Positions 51,259-60,333 of a stretch of 64,000 nt of DNA are shown in pieces. The position numbers and the translations under genes were made by a program. Source of the DNA: DASXRA01 sp036558905 (GTDB lineage: Bacteria; Actinomycetota; Actinomycetes; Mycobacteriales; Jatrophihabitantaceae); contig DATBER010000199.1 in the NCBI GenBank assembly GCA_036558905.1, positions 1 to 64,000 on the forward strand. Direction: 5' to 3'. The notes beneath the pieces are model-generated. The model made no database searches. It saw only the letters and a program-made list of their open reading frames with translations, and was not told where the DNA came from. Numbering within the stretch: the first letter of the stretch is position 1; every line of letters begins with the position of its first letter.

Positions 51259-52259
51259 GCGCGCTCGGCCACCAGTCGGGTCAGGTCGGCCAGCCGGCAG
51301 GTGTAGCCCCACTCGTTGTCGTACGAGCCGAAGATCTTGACGAACTGACCGGCCGCCTGGGTCAGCGCCGAGTCGAACACGCACGATGCCTGGTCGCCGA
51401 TGACGTCGGACGAGACGATCGGCTCGGTCGTGTACTGCAGCCGTCCGGCCAGCGGCCCCTCGGCGGCGGCCGCGGCGAAGGCGGCGTTCACGTCGGCCGC
51501 TGTCACATCGCGGTCGAGCAGCACCGCCAGGTCGACCAGCGACCCGTCCACCACCGGTACCCGCAGGGCCACGCCGTCGAGCCGGCCGTCGAGCTCGGGC
51601 AGCACCTCGCCCACGGCCCGGGCCGCGCCGGTAGTGGTCGGGATGATGTTCACCGCCGCCGATCGGGCCCGCCGCGGATCCTTGTGCGGGGCATCGAGCA
51701 CGTTCTGGTCGTTCGTATACGCGTGCACGGTGGTCATGAAGCCGCGCTCGATTCCGAACTCGTCGTGCAGCACCTTCACCATCGGCGCGACGCAGTTGGT
51801 CGTGCAGGACGCGTTGGAGATCACGCGATGCACCTCCGGGTCATAGGTCGCGTCGTTGACACCCATCACGATCGTGGCGTCGACGCCTTTGCCCGGTGCG
51901 GAGATGATCACTCGTGTCGCCCCGGCGCTCAGGTGGCCGGCCGCGGCTTCCCGGGTGCGGAACTTGCCGGTGGACTCGATCACTATGTCTGCACCGTGTT
52001 CCGCCCAGCTGAGCTCGGTCGGCTCGCGGACGGAGCTGACCGCGATCTTGCGGCCGTCGATCACCAGCGTGCCGTCGTTGACGTCCACCGACTTGCTGAA
52101 CGGGCCGAACGTGCTGTCGTGGCGCAGCAAGCGAGCGAGCGTCGTGATGTCGGCGATGTCGTTGACGGCGACGACCTCGACGTCGTCGGTCGCCGCGGCG
52201 TAGCGGAGATACTCACGCCCGATGCGGCCCATTCCGTTGATGCCGACTCGGATCGTCAT
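51255..52259 (-). CDS. gap: Glyceraldehyde-3-phosphate dehydrogenase, type I
   Basis: A 334-residue enzyme with the NAD fold IRVGINGMGRIGREYLRYAA, catalytic C152 in NASCTTNCVAPM, HAYTNDQNVLDAPHKDPRRA, NIIPTTTGAARAVGEVLPEL and the C-terminal SYDNEWGYTCRLADL. It interconverts glyceraldehyde-3-phosphate and 1,3-bisphosphoglycerate in either direction. Sitting in a USP operon downstream of a DosR-like box, it is probably a second, hypoxia-linked copy (inference). ATGA overlaps on both sides. Confidence 0.95.
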   Translation of the reverse strand: MTIRVGINGMGRIGREYLRYAAATDDVEVVAVNDIADITTLARLLRHDSTFGPFSKSVDVNDGTLVIDGRKIAVSSVREPTELSWAEHGADIVIESTGKFRTREAAAGHLSAGATRVIISAPGKGVDATIVMGVNDATYDPEVHRVISNASCTTNCVAPMVKVLHDEFGIERGFMTTVHAYTNDQNVLDAPHKDPRRARSAAVNIIPTTTGAARAVGEVLPELDGRLDGVALRVPVVDGSLVDLAVLLDRDVTAADVNAAFAAAAAEGPLAGRLQYTTEPIVSSDVIGDQASCVFDSALTQAAGQFVKIFGSYDNEWGYTCRLADLTRLVAERA

Positions 52260-52702
52260 GACGATGCTCCCTCGACGACGGTGTCCTCGTGCACGACGAG
52301 AACGGGGCAGTGCGCGTGCTCGGCACAGTTCGAACTCACCGAACCCAGCAGCAGACCGACGAAGCCTCCGTGGCCGCGGCTGCCGACGATCAGCAGCTCG
52401 GCGCCCCGGCTGGCGTCGATCAGGACCTTGGCCGGGTTGCCCGGCCGGACGATGATCTGCAGGTCGTGCGGGCGGTCGGCGCCGAACACCGCGTCGACCG
52501 TCCCGGTGATGACCTTCTCGGCGTCCCGATCGGGATGCCAGTGCGGGTCGGCGATGGACCAGCCGTAGTTCGGCGGCGTCTGCCAGGCGATGACCGCGTC
52601 GATTCCGGCACCGGTCACGTCCGCGGCTCGCGCAGCCCAGCGCAGAGCCGATTTCGACGGCTCGGAGCCGTCGACACCAACAACAATCCGCTTGTCACTC
52701 AT
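52256..52702 (-). CDS. Universal stress protein, single domain
   Basis: A 148-residue single USP domain: RIVVGVDGSEPSKSALRWAA, then IAWQTPPNYGWSIADPHWHP and a canonical ATP loop, VGSRGHGGFVGLLLGSVSS. The ATG at 52702 is preceded by GGGAAACGG, a weak site; the upstream frame is Arg-rich noise. It lies 35 bp after the tandem USP and overlaps GAPDH. Confidence 0.92.
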   Translation of the reverse strand: MSDKRIVVGVDGSEPSKSALRWAARAADVTGAGIDAVIAWQTPPNYGWSIADPHWHPDRDAEKVITGTVDAVFGADRPHDLQIIVRPGNPAKVLIDASRGAELLIVGSRGHGGFVGLLLGSVSSNCAEHAHCPVLVVHEDTVVEGASS

Positions 52703-52737
52703 GACCGTTTCCCTTCGGTAAACGCGGCAAAGGCAAA

Positions 52738-53634
52738 TCAGGACTGGCCGGCCAGTTCGGCCCGCTCGCCGTCGCCGGCGAGCGCGGTCGGCTGGCCGAC
52801 GATGACGACCGGGCACGGTGAGCTATGCAGCAGGCGCATGCCTACGATGCCGAGCCGGGAGAACAGGTGATCAGCGTTACGACAACCGATCACCAGCAGG
52901 TCGGCCCGCTCCGCCGCACCGTGCAGTGCGCTGAAGAGCGTCTCGCTCGACAGTTCGATGTCGACCTCGACCGCCGGGTGGCGGCGCCACACCTCGTCGA
53001 TGAGCGCGTTGAGCTGTTCCTGCTCACGATGCCGAACCTCGTCGTGTCCGGCCGCGGTGAAATCGGCCACCGGGATCGTCCAGTCGAAATGGGCCCAGGA
53101 CCGAACCGCGACGAGCGGCACGCCTCTGCGTTCCGCCTCGGAGAAGGCGAACTCGAGTGCCTGCTGGCCGGACTCCGACGCGGAGACACCAACTGCCACC
53201 GGGCGCTGCTTCTCAGCGGACGGAGAACGCCAACCCTCCGGGACGACGACAACCGCACAACGGGCATGCGCAGCAACCTTGTGAGCCACCGAACCGAGCA
53301 GCGTTCCGGCGACCGCGCCCACGCCGCGCGAACCGACGACGACCACGTCGGCGGTCTGGCTCAGCTCGAGCAGCAGCTGACTCGGATGCTCGGCCCGCAG
53401 GACGGTGCTGATATTGCACGCGCCACTCACCTCGACGGCCACGGCGACCGCTTCGCGCAGGAGCTGGTGGTGGTAGTCGACACCGGTTCCCGGCGACGGC
53501 TCCACCTGCCTGGTCGAGTCACCGTGCGCGATCACCAGGTGCGCACCGTCGCGCGAGGCTGTCTCGGCCGCCCAGATCAGTGCGTTTTCCGCGGCCTCGG
53601 AACCGTCGACCCCGACCACGATCTGCTCGGACAT
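52738..53634 (-). CDS. Universal stress protein, two USP domains
   Basis: A 298-residue tandem USP. Domain 1 has IVVGVDGSEAAENALIWAAE and the canonical loop VGSRGVGAVAGTLLGSVAH. Domain 2 (PVAVGVSASESGQQALEFAF) ends VIGCRNADHLFSRLGIVG, lacking the ATP glycines. AAGGAG precedes the ATG. First gene of the USP-USP-GAPDH-GNAT/synthetase operon, 57 bp from its box. Confidence 0.93.
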   Translation of the reverse strand: MSEQIVVGVDGSEAAENALIWAAETASRDGAHLVIAHGDSTRQVEPSPGTGVDYHHQLLREAVAVAVEVSGACNISTVLRAEHPSQLLLELSQTADVVVVGSRGVGAVAGTLLGSVAHKVAAHARCAVVVVPEGWRSPSAEKQRPVAVGVSASESGQQALEFAFSEAERRGVPLVAVRSWAHFDWTIPVADFTAAGHDEVRHREQEQLNALIDEVWRRHPAVEVDIELSSETLFSALHGAAERADLLVIGCRNADHLFSRLGIVGMRLLHSSPCPVVIVGQPTALAGDGERAELAGQS

Positions 53635-53691
53635 TTCTTCTCCTTGTTCGGGCTTCGTATCAAGCGCACCGCATCGGTGGTCTGCGCGTGA

Positions 53692-53705
53692 GGGTCGAAC
53701 GTCCC
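53692..53705 (+). promoter_or_regulatory. DosR-like box upstream of the USP/GAPDH operon
   Basis: GGGTCGAACGTCCC, 57 bp before the ATG at 53634. Confidence 0.65.
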
Positions 53706-53811
53706 AAGAAACCCGGGCACTTCGCGCCGCAACTCAGCGCCAACACGCCCTAATGAGGCAGGCCAGGCGATAGCACATTGGGGTTTCGAGACTTCGAACC
53801 GGGAGGCCCCG

Positions 53812-54156
53812 ATGTACCCAGATCCGCCTGTGCCCGGCACACACGAGCAGACGCCGAGCCGATGGCGCCTGCGCCGGCGATCAGCCCAGCCCTGCGCGAC
53901 CTCGGGCGGGCTGTTCCTGCAGTCGCTCGGTCGGACGATCGACCCGAGCGACGCGGTCAACCGTCCACTCGTCGGCGTGCTCATGACCGAGGATTTCTGT
54001 TGGCGCAGCGCCGTCGAGGCGTGGCGGGCACGTAAGCCGCGGCGCTGGCACCGAGCGAAGTGGTCGGCCTGGCGCGCCGAGCAGGCCGTCCTCGAAGGGA
54101 AGCGGTCGCGAATCCGCGAGCTCGCATCCGAGCTCGGTTTCCACGAGCCGGCATGA
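53812..54156 (+). CDS. Small Trp/Arg-rich protein of unknown function
   Basis: A 114-residue frame with GGGAGG before the ATG. The N-terminal half is Pro/Arg-rich. The C-terminal ~60 residues (VLMTEDFCWRSAVEAWRARK, PRRWHRAKWSAWRAEQAVLE, KRSRIRELASELGF) form a basic, Trp-rich helical segment like small uncharacterized actinobacterial proteins I have seen, but I cannot name a family. A start further downstream (ATG at 53983) would keep only this segment. No box at the usual distance. Confidence 0.55.
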   Translation: MYPDPPVPGTHEQTPSRWRLRRRSAQPCATSGGLFLQSLGRTIDPSDAVNRPLVGVLMTEDFCWRSAVEAWRARKPRRWHRAKWSAWRAEQAVLEGKRSRIRELASELGFHEPA

Positions 54157-54199
54157 CGACACGCGCCCCGAGCTCCCTCCGTCCGGCGGCTGCATCACC

Positions 54200-55219
54200 T
54201 CACTGACGCTGCGCGGCCTGCAGCACCGCCGAGGGCTCGCGACGAGGCGTTCGGGGCAGTTCGGTAGTGGGCGCGCCTGGGTAGCCGACTCGCATCATCA
54301 TCTGCGGGTAGCCGACCCAGTCCATCAGTCCCTGCACACGAGTGCGGAACGCAGCGAAGTCGACAGCCTGGCTCAGCGGGCACGTTGACAGGCCGCGCAG
54401 CTCGGCCTCGATCATCAGTCGCATCATCGTCTGTCCGGCGCGCAGGTGATCGGCCGCCGAGTCGGCATCGGTGAAGATCACCGCGATCAGCGGGTGCTCG
54501 TCGACGTCGCGCTCGATCAGTTGTCGCCCGGTGATGCCGACCTCGAAGTCACGCAGCGGAACGTCCGTGTGTCGTGGCTGGCCGGCGGGCACGTGCGGAA
54601 TCGCTTCGACCGGCACACCGTCAACGAGCGCGTGCACGTCGGGATCGCGTAGCCAGCGGTTCATCTCGGCCAGGTACGCCTGATCGTCGCGCTCTACCCG
54701 ATCGGCCCAGCTGACCGCGACCGCGAGATCGATGCGCTGGTCATCCCGAACGGGAAAGTCGACGCGCGCGTCACCGGTGCCGGCATTCCGGAGTTCTTCA
54801 ATCGTGTCGACTGATACCTGCCGGGGGGCGAAGGGCCGGCGGTCGCTTCGTCGACGCAGCGCCGCCTGAACCTCGGCGAGAATGCGTTCGCTCGGCGCGG
54901 CCCGCCCGATCGGAACGAACCTGGCCAGTACCTCGCGGTCGGCCCGATCAGGCAGCAGCGTGGTCTGCACACTCCAACCGGCGGCGCGCAGCGCCAGGTC
55001 GGTCAAGTGGAGGGCGGCGCCACAGCTGATCAGCAACGAGTGCCCGTCCGGGTCAGCAACGGAAAGCTGGCGGCTGCGATCGGCCAGCAGAGTCAGCCCG
55101 GTCTCGTCGAGCCGCCATGCCCACGGCTGGGTGTTGTGGATCGACGGCGCCCGAACCGCCACAGTGAGGGCCTGCTCGACAGTCGGGCGGTCGAGTTGCG
55201 CGGTGCGCTGCTCAGTCAT
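54200..55219 (-). CDS. Acg-family nitroreductase-like FMN protein (second copy)
   Basis: A 339-residue protein, paralogous in layout to the one at 23722: AVRAPSIHNTQPWAWRLDET, RSRQLSVADPDGHSLLISCG, RRRSDRRPFAPRQVSVDTIE, PLIAVIFTDADSAADHLRAG and GLSTCPLSQAVDFAAFRTRV. The second-half STCPLSQAV differs from the first copy (YVASPLTQVV), so they may bind different partners. FMN sequestration or an unknown reduction are options. Box at 55302, 82 bp upstream. Confidence 0.91.
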   Translation of the reverse strand: MTEQRTAQLDRPTVEQALTVAVRAPSIHNTQPWAWRLDETGLTLLADRSRQLSVADPDGHSLLISCGAALHLTDLALRAAGWSVQTTLLPDRADREVLARFVPIGRAAPSERILAEVQAALRRRSDRRPFAPRQVSVDTIEELRNAGTGDARVDFPVRDDQRIDLAVAVSWADRVERDDQAYLAEMNRWLRDPDVHALVDGVPVEAIPHVPAGQPRHTDVPLRDFEVGITGRQLIERDVDEHPLIAVIFTDADSAADHLRAGQTMMRLMIEAELRGLSTCPLSQAVDFAAFRTRVQGLMDWVGYPQMMMRVGYPGAPTTELPRTPRREPSAVLQAAQRQ

Positions 55220-55301
55220 CGTCGCTGCCTCTCTCTCATTCTGCGAAGGACGCTACGCACCACCTCCGCCACTGGCTCGGGGCTTGTGGGTCGAAGGGGC
55301 C

Positions 55302-55315
55302 GGGACCTTCGTCCG
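55302..55315 (-). promoter_or_regulatory. DosR-like box between nitroreductase and P1B ATPase
   Basis: The reverse complement reads CGGACGAAGGTCCC. It is 82 bp from the minus gene (55219) and 97 bp from the plus gene (55413). A poorer second copy overlaps at 55288-55301. Confidence 0.55.
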
Positions 55316-55412
55316 AAATAGGATCTGCCCGGCAATTACGCGTCCGTTGTTGTTCTTCACAGGCGCCCGCATCGACGCGAGCCCTTTGTAGCTGGCGTCA
55401 GGCCTTTGGTCC

Positions 55413-57767
55413 ATGTTGACGTCAGGTTCTGCTCGTGAGACTGGTGTGGTGGCAAGCGCCGGCCGGCAGGCGAGGCTGTTCATCTCGTCGACCACGCTGC
55501 TGATCGCAGGCGGCGTGGCATGGGGGCTCGGGTTCGACGGGTTGGCGCACGCGACGTGGACCGTCTGTACCGCGGTGGGTCTGGCGGTCGCGGTTGTGTG
55601 GACCGCGAGAGCCGTGTGGCGTCGGCAGCCGAACGTGGACGTCATCGCGCTGCTCGCACTCGTCGGCGCGCTCGTGGTCGGCGAACCGCTCGCGGGCGCG
55701 ATGATCACCGTGATGCTGGCGAGTGGGCAACTGCTCGAGGCGCGAGCTGCCGACCGCGCTCGGCGAGATCTGAGCCTGCTGGCCGAGCGAGCGCCTCGCA
55801 CGGCTCGCCGACGAGGGCAGGACGGTGTCGTCGAGGTCGCGGTGGACGGGGTCGCGGTCCAGGATCGGCTGCTCGTGGGCGCTGGCGAGATCGTGCCGGT
55901 GAATGGGCGGCTGCTCTGCTCGGCCTTACTGGACGAGTCGGCGTTGACCGGTGAGCCGTTCCCGATCGAGCGACCCGCAGGTGATGTTGTACGCAGTGGC
56001 GTCGTGAACGCCGGGCAACCATTCGACATGCTCGCAACGGCCACCGCGGCCGATTCCACGTACGCCGAAATGGTGCGCCTGGCCGAGCAGGCCCAGGCAT
56101 CGTCGGCTCCGTTCGTACGTACCGCCGACCGGTTCGCCGGCATATTCGTGCCGCTGACGCTGCTGGTGGCCGGCATCGCGTGGGCGCTGAGCGGGGACCC
56201 GGTGCGCTCGGTCGCCGTACTGGTGGTCGCGACACCCTGCCCACTGTTGCTCGCTGCGCCTATCGCGATCATGTCCGGGCTCTCGCGGGCCGCGCGCGTG
56301 GGGGTCGTGGTCAAAGGCGGCAGCGCCCTGGAACGACTCGCCGCCGGCGAGGTCATGCTGTTCGACAAGACCGGCACGCTAACGGCGGGCCGGCCGAGCC
56401 TGGACCGTGTGGCGACCGCAGACAGCCAGGTCGACGCCGACGAGCTTCTGCGCCTCGCCGCCTCGGTGGACCAGGTGTCCCCGCATGTGCTGGCCAGCGC
56501 GATCGTCACCGCCGCAGCTCGCCGCGGGCTTCGGCTCGATTTGCCGACCGACGTCACCGAGGTCCACGGATACGGCCTGGAGGGGGCCGTCGCCGACCGT
56601 CGGGTGCGCGTGGGCAAGGCGTCGTGGATCCTCGGTGACGATCCCCCGGCTTGGGCACGTCGCGTCCGCCGGCGCGCCGACCTCGACGGCTCCCTCACCG
56701 TCTTCGTCTCGGTCGACGGCGAGCCGGCCGGCGCCTTCCTGCTCGAAGACCCGATCCGACCCGACGCACCCCGAATGGTGCGCAAACTACGCCGGGCGGG
56801 CATCGGCCGAGTGATTCTGCTGACGGGTGACCGGGCGGACACCTCCGAGACGGTCGGCCGCATCGTCGGCGTGGACGCCGTGCTGGCCGAGCGCGACCCG
56901 GCCGGCAAGCTCGCCGCGGTCGAGCAGGAGTCCGCCGCCAGTCCGACGATCATGGTCGGTGACGGCATAAACGACGCGCCCGCGCTCGCCGCGGCCGGCG
57001 CCGGCGTCGCACTGGCCGCACGCGGCGCAACCGCGTCGTCGGAAACGGCCGACGTCGTGCTGACCGTCGATCGCGTGGATGCGCTGGCCGATGCCATTCT
57101 GACGGCACGACGGTCCAAAGGGATCGCTCGGCAGAGCGTCCTCGTCGGCATGGGTTTGTCACTCGCCGCGATGGGCGTCGCCGCGGTCGGCTACCTACCT
57201 CCCGCGGCCGGGGCGCTCCTGCAGGAAGGTATCGACGTGCTCGCGATCGCGATCGCGCTGCGCGCCGTACTGCCGACCCGCGGTCACGCCCGCTCACTGG
57301 CCGCTGCTGACATCGCGCTTGCCACCGAACTGCGTGCTCAACACGACGCGGTCCAGCCGGTCGTCGAGCAGACCCGGGCCGTCGCTGACGGTCTGTCCAC
57401 CCAGGCCGTAGATCTGCGCCCCGTCCGCGATCTGTTGGGACGCCTCGAACATGAGTTGCTGCCCCACGAGCAGGCCGACGAGCGCCGACTTGTGCCCCTG
57501 GTCGCGCGGGTGCTCGGCAGCGCCGACGCCACCGCCGGCCTCAGCCGCACCCACGCTGAGATCGAGCTCCAGATCGGGCACTTGCGCAGACTGCTGAGCG
57601 GGCTCTCCGACCAAACCGTCCGACCGGACGACGTGATCGAAATGCGCCGGCTCCTCTACGGTCTCTATGCCGTGCTCCGGCTCCACAATGCCCAGGAGGA
57701 CGAGGCGTCGAGCAATCTGTCGCCGGCGGACGTCCGATCCGACTCCGTCGAGGCCGCGTCGATCTGA
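55413..57767 (+). CDS. P1B-type metal ATPase (TPCP/P1B-5 type) with hemerythrin-like C-terminal domain
   Basis: A 784-residue heavy-metal pump. There is no N-terminal metal-binding domain. It has TGEP at 179-182, the transmembrane metal motif T274-PCP instead of CPC, D318 in FDKTGTLTAG, SPHVLASAIV where other P1B pumps have the HP motif, GDGINDAP at 516-523 and QEGIDVL at 604-610. After residue ~630 follows a four-helix hemerythrin-like domain with H644, H680, H685, H714 and H758 plus acidic partners (EHELLPHEQADE, LRLHNAQEDE). TPCP with a hemerythrin tail is the P1B-5 class, described from Acidothermus and linked to Ni/Fe; the tail may sense O2 or iron. Confidence 0.92.
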   Translation: MLTSGSARETGVVASAGRQARLFISSTTLLIAGGVAWGLGFDGLAHATWTVCTAVGLAVAVVWTARAVWRRQPNVDVIALLALVGALVVGEPLAGAMITVMLASGQLLEARAADRARRDLSLLAERAPRTARRRGQDGVVEVAVDGVAVQDRLLVGAGEIVPVNGRLLCSALLDESALTGEPFPIERPAGDVVRSGVVNAGQPFDMLATATAADSTYAEMVRLAEQAQASSAPFVRTADRFAGIFVPLTLLVAGIAWALSGDPVRSVAVLVVATPCPLLLAAPIAIMSGLSRAARVGVVVKGGSALERLAAGEVMLFDKTGTLTAGRPSLDRVATADSQVDADELLRLAASVDQVSPHVLASAIVTAAARRGLRLDLPTDVTEVHGYGLEGAVADRRVRVGKASWILGDDPPAWARRVRRRADLDGSLTVFVSVDGEPAGAFLLEDPIRPDAPRMVRKLRRAGIGRVILLTGDRADTSETVGRIVGVDAVLAERDPAGKLAAVEQESAASPTIMVGDGINDAPALAAAGAGVALAARGATASSETADVVLTVDRVDALADAILTARRSKGIARQSVLVGMGLSLAAMGVAAVGYLPPAAGALLQEGIDVLAIAIALRAVLPTRGHARSLAAADIALATELRAQHDAVQPVVEQTRAVADGLSTQAVDLRPVRDLLGRLEHELLPHEQADERRLVPLVARVLGSADATAGLSRTHAEIELQIGHLRRLLSGLSDQTVRPDDVIEMRRLLYGLYAVLRLHNAQEDEASSNLSPADVRSDSVEAASI

Positions 57768-57874
57768 TCTCGCACTGCTTCGGAGCGAGCCACACCACCG
57801 AGCACGACGAGTGCGGGACCAGATCAATGGCTGTGATCGGTCACCGAGCCGCGATCCGGGTGCAGGCTGGATGG

Positions 57875-58807
57875 ATGCGATGCCGCGTCCGCTCCGCGTT
57901 GACCATGGTCGCCGTGATGTCGCTGGCTGCGGCCTGCAGCAGCACGCACGCCGCCGGGCCGGCCTCGACTACTCCCCCGGCAAAGCCCGCCACGCTCGGA
58001 TCGCCGGCCTCAGCCACCGCGACGCGCACGGCAGACTCGCGGCAGCGTGCAGTTCCGACGCTCGATCACGTGGTGGTCGTCGTGCTCGAGAATCACTCGT
58101 ACGGCGAGATTGTCGGCAGTCCCGACGCGCCGTTCATCGACTCCCTGGCCAAGGGCGGCGCGATGTTCACGCGGGCGTTCGCGGAGACCCATCCGAGCGA
58201 ACCGAACTATCTTGCGCTGTTCTCCGGCGCGACCCAGGGCGTGACCGACGATTCGTGTCCGCACACGTTCGCGGCGGCCAACCTGGCCCGTACCCTGCTC
58301 GACGCCGGCCGCACCTTCCGCGGTTACTCCGAAGGGTTGCCGTCGCCGGGATACGTCGGATGCGGCAGCGGAGCGTACGCGCGCAAGCACAACCCCTGGG
58401 TGAACTTCAGCAACGTCCCGGCCGCGGCCAACCAGCCGTTCACCGCATTTCCGTCCGACTACGCCACATTGCCGGCGGTGTCGTTTGTGATCCCGGATCT
58501 CGACCACGACATGCACGACGGCACCGTTGCTCAGGCCGACCGGTGGCTGAGCGATCACCTCGGCACCTACGTTCCCTGGGCCAGCAGTCATCGCAGCATC
58601 CTCGTGCTGACCTGGGACGAGGACGATTCCAGCGCCGACAACCGGATTCCGACGATCATCGCCGGGGCCGCAGTCCGACCGGGTAACTACGACCAGCGCA
58701 TCGACCACTACCGGCTTCTACGCACCCTTGCCGATGCGTATCACGTCGCGGCGCCCGGTGCCGCAAGCACCGCAACGCCCATCACCGACATCTGGCTGGA
58801 CCACTGA
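57875..58807 (+). CDS. Lipoprotein phosphoesterase (phospholipase C/acid phosphatase family)
   Basis: A 310-residue exported protein. The ATG at 57875 gives a compact lipoprotein signal with the lipobox LAAAC (C21); an upstream ATG at 57827 is possible. After a Pro/Ala/Thr linker the PF04185 phosphoesterase domain starts TLDHVVVVVLENHSYGEIVG, with FAETHPSEPNYLALFSGATQ, FVIPDLDHDMHDG, ILVLTWDEDDSSADNRIPTI and GPGNYDQRIDHYRLLRTLAD-like metal-binding blocks. It would cleave phosphate esters or phospholipids at the outer membrane face. It is 107 bp after the ATPase. Confidence 0.87.
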   Translation: MRCRVRSALTMVAVMSLAAACSSTHAAGPASTTPPAKPATLGSPASATATRTADSRQRAVPTLDHVVVVVLENHSYGEIVGSPDAPFIDSLAKGGAMFTRAFAETHPSEPNYLALFSGATQGVTDDSCPHTFAAANLARTLLDAGRTFRGYSEGLPSPGYVGCGSGAYARKHNPWVNFSNVPAAANQPFTAFPSDYATLPAVSFVIPDLDHDMHDGTVAQADRWLSDHLGTYVPWASSHRSILVLTWDEDDSSADNRIPTIIAGAAVRPGNYDQRIDHYRLLRTLADAYHVAAPGAASTATPITDIWLDH

Positions 58808-58885
58808 CCCGCGATCAGCCGATCGCCGGTTCGCGCGGCGGCAACCTGGGTTGCTGCCGCTCACTACCCCGACAGCCGAAGCTTG

Positions 58886-59095
58886 TTATGCGTGGACGTC
58901 GACCGGCTCCAACCGCAGCGCGAGCGTCGGGCAGACGGCCACGGCGCGCCGCGCGTCGACCAGATCGTCGTCGGCGAAGCGCGCGCGGCCGATCAACGGG
59001 TAGCCCCACTCGTCCACGCGGATCGCCCCAGGAAGCAGCTGCGCGCACAGGCCGTGCGCCTGGCAGCGGGTCCAGTCGATCTGCAGTTCTTTCAC
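58886..59095 (-). CDS. Small ferredoxin, [3Fe-4S] type
   Basis: A 69-residue ferredoxin with three cluster cysteines, C11 and C17 in RCQAHGLCAQLLPG and C55 in AVAVCPTLALRL. The second position of the usual CxxCxxC motif is His14, as in the P450-type [3Fe-4S] ferredoxins. It is the last gene of a five-gene operon and overlaps the NuoF-like gene by 4 bp, so it is probably that protein's electron partner. Confidence 0.9.
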   Translation of the reverse strand: MKELQIDWTRCQAHGLCAQLLPGAIRVDEWGYPLIGRARFADDDLVDARRAVAVCPTLALRLEPVDVHA

Positions 59096-60333
59096 GGCCG
59101 GTCACCGGTCCCGAGGGGAAGCTGACCGCGGATCGGTCGCCCGCAGCCGCCGTACCTGCGGTGCAGTTCGATCTCGCTGCGTAGCGCGACGAGCCCGCTG
59201 GCCAGGAATCGGGCTGCGCCGTCCGGATGGGCACAGGCGCCCCGCCCGATCGCCAACGCGGCGTGGCGTCGCAGCGCAGGCTCGGCGCTCACCCCGCCGC
59301 GGGCCAGATCCGCCACGTCGCGGGCGAGGGCGTCGAGCCCGAACCGGCACGGCCCGCACCGTTGCATCGACTGGGCGGCCAGCCACCAGGCGACCCGGGA
59401 AAGCTCGCCGAGGGCGCAGGTGGCCCGGTCGAGTGCGAGCACGACTCCGGCGCCGAGCGTGCCGCCCACCGCAGCGAGCCCGGCCCGCGAGAGCGGCAGA
59501 TCGGCCCGGGGTGCCAGCCAGGTGCCGTGGTACCCGCCGACCACCACCGCGGTCGGACCGTGAGCGTCGGTGACGGCGAGGACCGCGCCGAGCGGCGTGC
59601 CGAGGGGCACTTCCAGGACGCCCGGTCGGTCCACGGCGCCGCCGACGGTGAGCAGCGTCGTGCCGGGCTCCTCGCGTGATCCGACGCCGGCGAATGCGGC
59701 CGCCCCCATACCCGCCAGTACGGTCAGCTGGGCGAAGGTCTCCGCGTTCGACAGGAACACGCCGTCGGCGGTGGGCAGCCGCCGCCGTCCGGGTGGCACG
59801 GCGGGCCGCCCGTCGAGGCCGCTGAGCACCGCGCGGGCCTCCCCGGCCACGAACCCGGCGGAGACGGCGTGCACCCGGAAGTGTGGCCCGTCCGGGCGCT
59901 CTCGCTGCGCCGTGCCGAGAGCGGCCAGGATTCCCGGGTCGTGATGCACGGCCACGTACACCTCGCCCGCACCGATCGCGGCGGCTACGAGCGCGGCACC
60001 GTCGAGGACGAGGTGCGGGAACCGGGCGAGCAGCAGCCGGTCCTTGTGGCTGGCCGGTTCGCTCTCGGCGGCATTGACGACGACGCGCCGTCCCCGGCGT
60101 ATGCCGCGCAGCTTGCGGGCAACGGGAAAGCCCGCGCCACCCCGACCCGCGAGTCCAACGGCATCACAAGCCTCGATCAGCGCAGGCAGCGGCATCACAG
60201 GGACGGGACCGTGCAACTGCCGGTGCAGGTCCAATGTCACGACGTCGGCGACGTCGAATCCGCGCAGCAGGCGGACGTTCCCGATGCACCCGGCCGGCAT
60301 CCGAACGGCTGACGCGCTGCCCAGCGCGGTCAT
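59092..60333 (-). CDS. NuoF-like (complex I 51-kDa) flavoprotein
   Basis: A 413-residue protein. The FMN/NAD fold has AVGLAGRGGAGFPVARKLRG and VVVNAAESEPASHKDRLLLA, a SLBB-like middle region (TLLTVGGAVDRPGVLEVPLG) and a C-terminal Fe-S domain SMQRCGPCRFGLDALARD with GRGACAHPDG. NuoF has CGxCxPC; here the first cysteine is missing, leaving three plus C in GACAH. It probably oxidizes NAD(P)H and passes electrons to the neighbouring ferredoxin or membrane cytochrome. The ATG at 60333 overlaps the previous gene. Confidence 0.85.
   Translation of the reverse strand: MTALGSASAVRMPAGCIGNVRLLRGFDVADVVTLDLHRQLHGPVPVMPLPALIEACDAVGLAGRGGAGFPVARKLRGIRRGRRVVVNAAESEPASHKDRLLLARFPHLVLDGAALVAAAIGAGEVYVAVHHDPGILAALGTAQRERPDGPHFRVHAVSAGFVAGEARAVLSGLDGRPAVPPGRRRLPTADGVFLSNAETFAQLTVLAGMGAAAFAGVGSREEPGTTLLTVGGAVDRPGVLEVPLGTPLGAVLAVTDAHGPTAVVVGGYHGTWLAPRADLPLSRAGLAAVGGTLGAGVVLALDRATCALGELSRVAWWLAAQSMQRCGPCRFGLDALARDVADLARGGVSAEPALRRHAALAIGRGACAHPDGAARFLASGLVALRSEIELHRRYGGCGRPIRGQLPLGTGDRP

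Noticed and set aside
55253..57151. 632-codon open frame on the minus strand
   Set aside because: Antisense to the P1B ATPase; Ser/Thr/Arg/Pro-rich low-complexity translation, no motifs.
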